Source: Aureispira sp. CCB-E (GTDB lineage Bacteria > Bacteroidota > Bacteroidia > Chitinophagales > Saprospiraceae). From it: a DNA stretch of 64,000 nt. A model generated the notes under the pieces. That model was not told where the DNA came from. It worked only from the letters and a program-made list of their open reading frames with translations, and searched no databases. The stretch spans positions 5,394,001-5,458,000 of the forward strand of contig NZ_CP133671.1 of NCBI RefSeq assembly GCF_031326345.1. The letters run 5' to 3'. The position numbers and the translations under genes were made by a program. Of this stretch, positions 63,479 through 64,000 are shown piece by piece (positions within the stretch are counted from its first letter, which is position 1; every line of letters starts with the position of its first letter).

Positions 63479-64000
63479 AATCGTGTTACTGTATCTAAGT
63501 TCTCTTATTCTTAAATTAAATTTGTGTGCAAAGATAAACAAAGTTTTGACCTATTGATTTTTTTTACCCCAAAATTTCCCCTTAATATTAAATTTTATTC
63601 CTTAAACTATATTTATGCATAATTACTCAAAGGCAAACAAAACAGACAAGTCTGCCTATTTTTTGCTTCTTTTACTACTTTTGCTTTATAAAGCATTCAA
63701 AAATCACACAAAATACTATTGAAACAGCAGCTGATCTCTTCTCTAAAAGAGAGTCTCAAAAAAATAGCCAATGTTTCTAACTTGGTTAAATCAACAGCCT
63801 TCTAAAATCCAACAGTTGTTAAATAAGCGCTAGTAGCACAGATAAGTTGTTCACAGAGTAACAGCAAAGCTAATCAACGAACTAATAACATTGATATTTC
63901 TAAACAAACATAGTGACTAGGATGAATTAGAACGTTCATAACTGCACACAATAAAAAACCGATTGAGATTTAAACATCTCAATCGGTTCTCATGCTTTAT
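63479..64000. other. Intergenic region at the right edge
   Basis: About 520 bp without a recognisable gene. It holds CAACGAACTA at 63875-63884 (dispersed repeat core, preceded by AGAGTAACAGC) and a strong terminator at 63951-63988 that belongs to a minus-strand gene beyond the window. Confidence 0.5.
63951..63988 (-). terminator. Terminator of a minus-strand gene lying beyond the right edge
   Basis: AACCGATTGAGAT (63957-63969) pairs perfectly with ATCTCAATCGGTT (63976-63988), a 13-bp stem with a 6-nt loop; the A-run at 63953-63958 becomes a U-tract on the minus strand. Confidence 0.85.

Noticed and set aside
1-64000. tRNA, rRNA, CRISPR arrays, prophage or integrative element
   Set aside because: Read through by eye in both directions; no cloverleaf, regular spaced repeats, integrase, transposase or structural phage genes were found.

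Overview
The window looks like chromosomal sequence from a member of the Bacteroidota, most probably the class Saprospiria (an Aureispira-like marine gliding bacterium is a guess). Grounds: AT-rich DNA, almost no Shine-Dalgarno sequences, a type IX secretion (T9SS) C-terminal signal, large Bacteroidota-type LepB, CdaA and RpoN, a TonB-dependent receptor paired with a surface lipoprotein, a PD40/OmpA protein, and many long secreted proteins. No tRNA, rRNA, CRISPR array, transposase, integrase or phage gene was seen.

Layout. 1-9066: two secreted M43 (pappalysin-type) metalloproteases flank tyrosyl-tRNA synthetase; the second sits in an operon with an S74 chaperone-type surface protein; then riboflavin synthase and a GH3-family enzyme, all on the minus strand. 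9067-16958: ADP-ribosylglycohydrolase beside a MITE-like inverted-repeat element, a PolB-like exonuclease, a calpain-like gene remnant without the catalytic Cys end, a secreted leucine-rich-repeat protein, a sterol-desaturase-family hydroxylase, and two small genes (one DUF4291). 16959-31892: a very large TraB/GumN protein, then mostly minus-strand housekeeping and envelope genes (Nudix, CdaA, CpcT-like, LepB, dolichol-phosphate-mannose-synthase-like, M42 peptidase, PD40/OmpA, GlsB-like, GNAT) and trmD. 32185-48495: SAM hydrolase family, rpoN, an AraC regulator with a membrane protein, the beta-helix lipoprotein/TonB receptor pair, SGNH hydrolase, SPOR protein, a large secreted glycosidase-like protein, and a CCG-domain Fe-S protein with its usual small neighbour.

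The most unusual region is 48974-61086. Three paralogous proteins of about 1,060 residues (signal peptide, TPR array, CHAT cysteine-protease domain with His and Cys intact, C-terminal membrane helix) lie in tandem. The first two are each preceded by a small leaderless beta-sandwich-like protein of one shared family (two repeats, then one repeat), and in both pairs a hairpin terminator separates the small gene from the protease gene. The third CHAT gene overlaps a 23S rRNA pseudouridine synthase gene by 4 nt. A protease/partner relation is suggested by this repeated arrangement but not shown by it. The window closes with a metallo-beta-lactamase-fold enzyme, lumazine synthase and a membrane-anchored TPR protein.

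Several starts were moved from the longest open frame to an internal ATG that opens a signal peptide or the family N-terminus. The dolichol-phosphate-mannose-synthase-like gene has no usable ATG.
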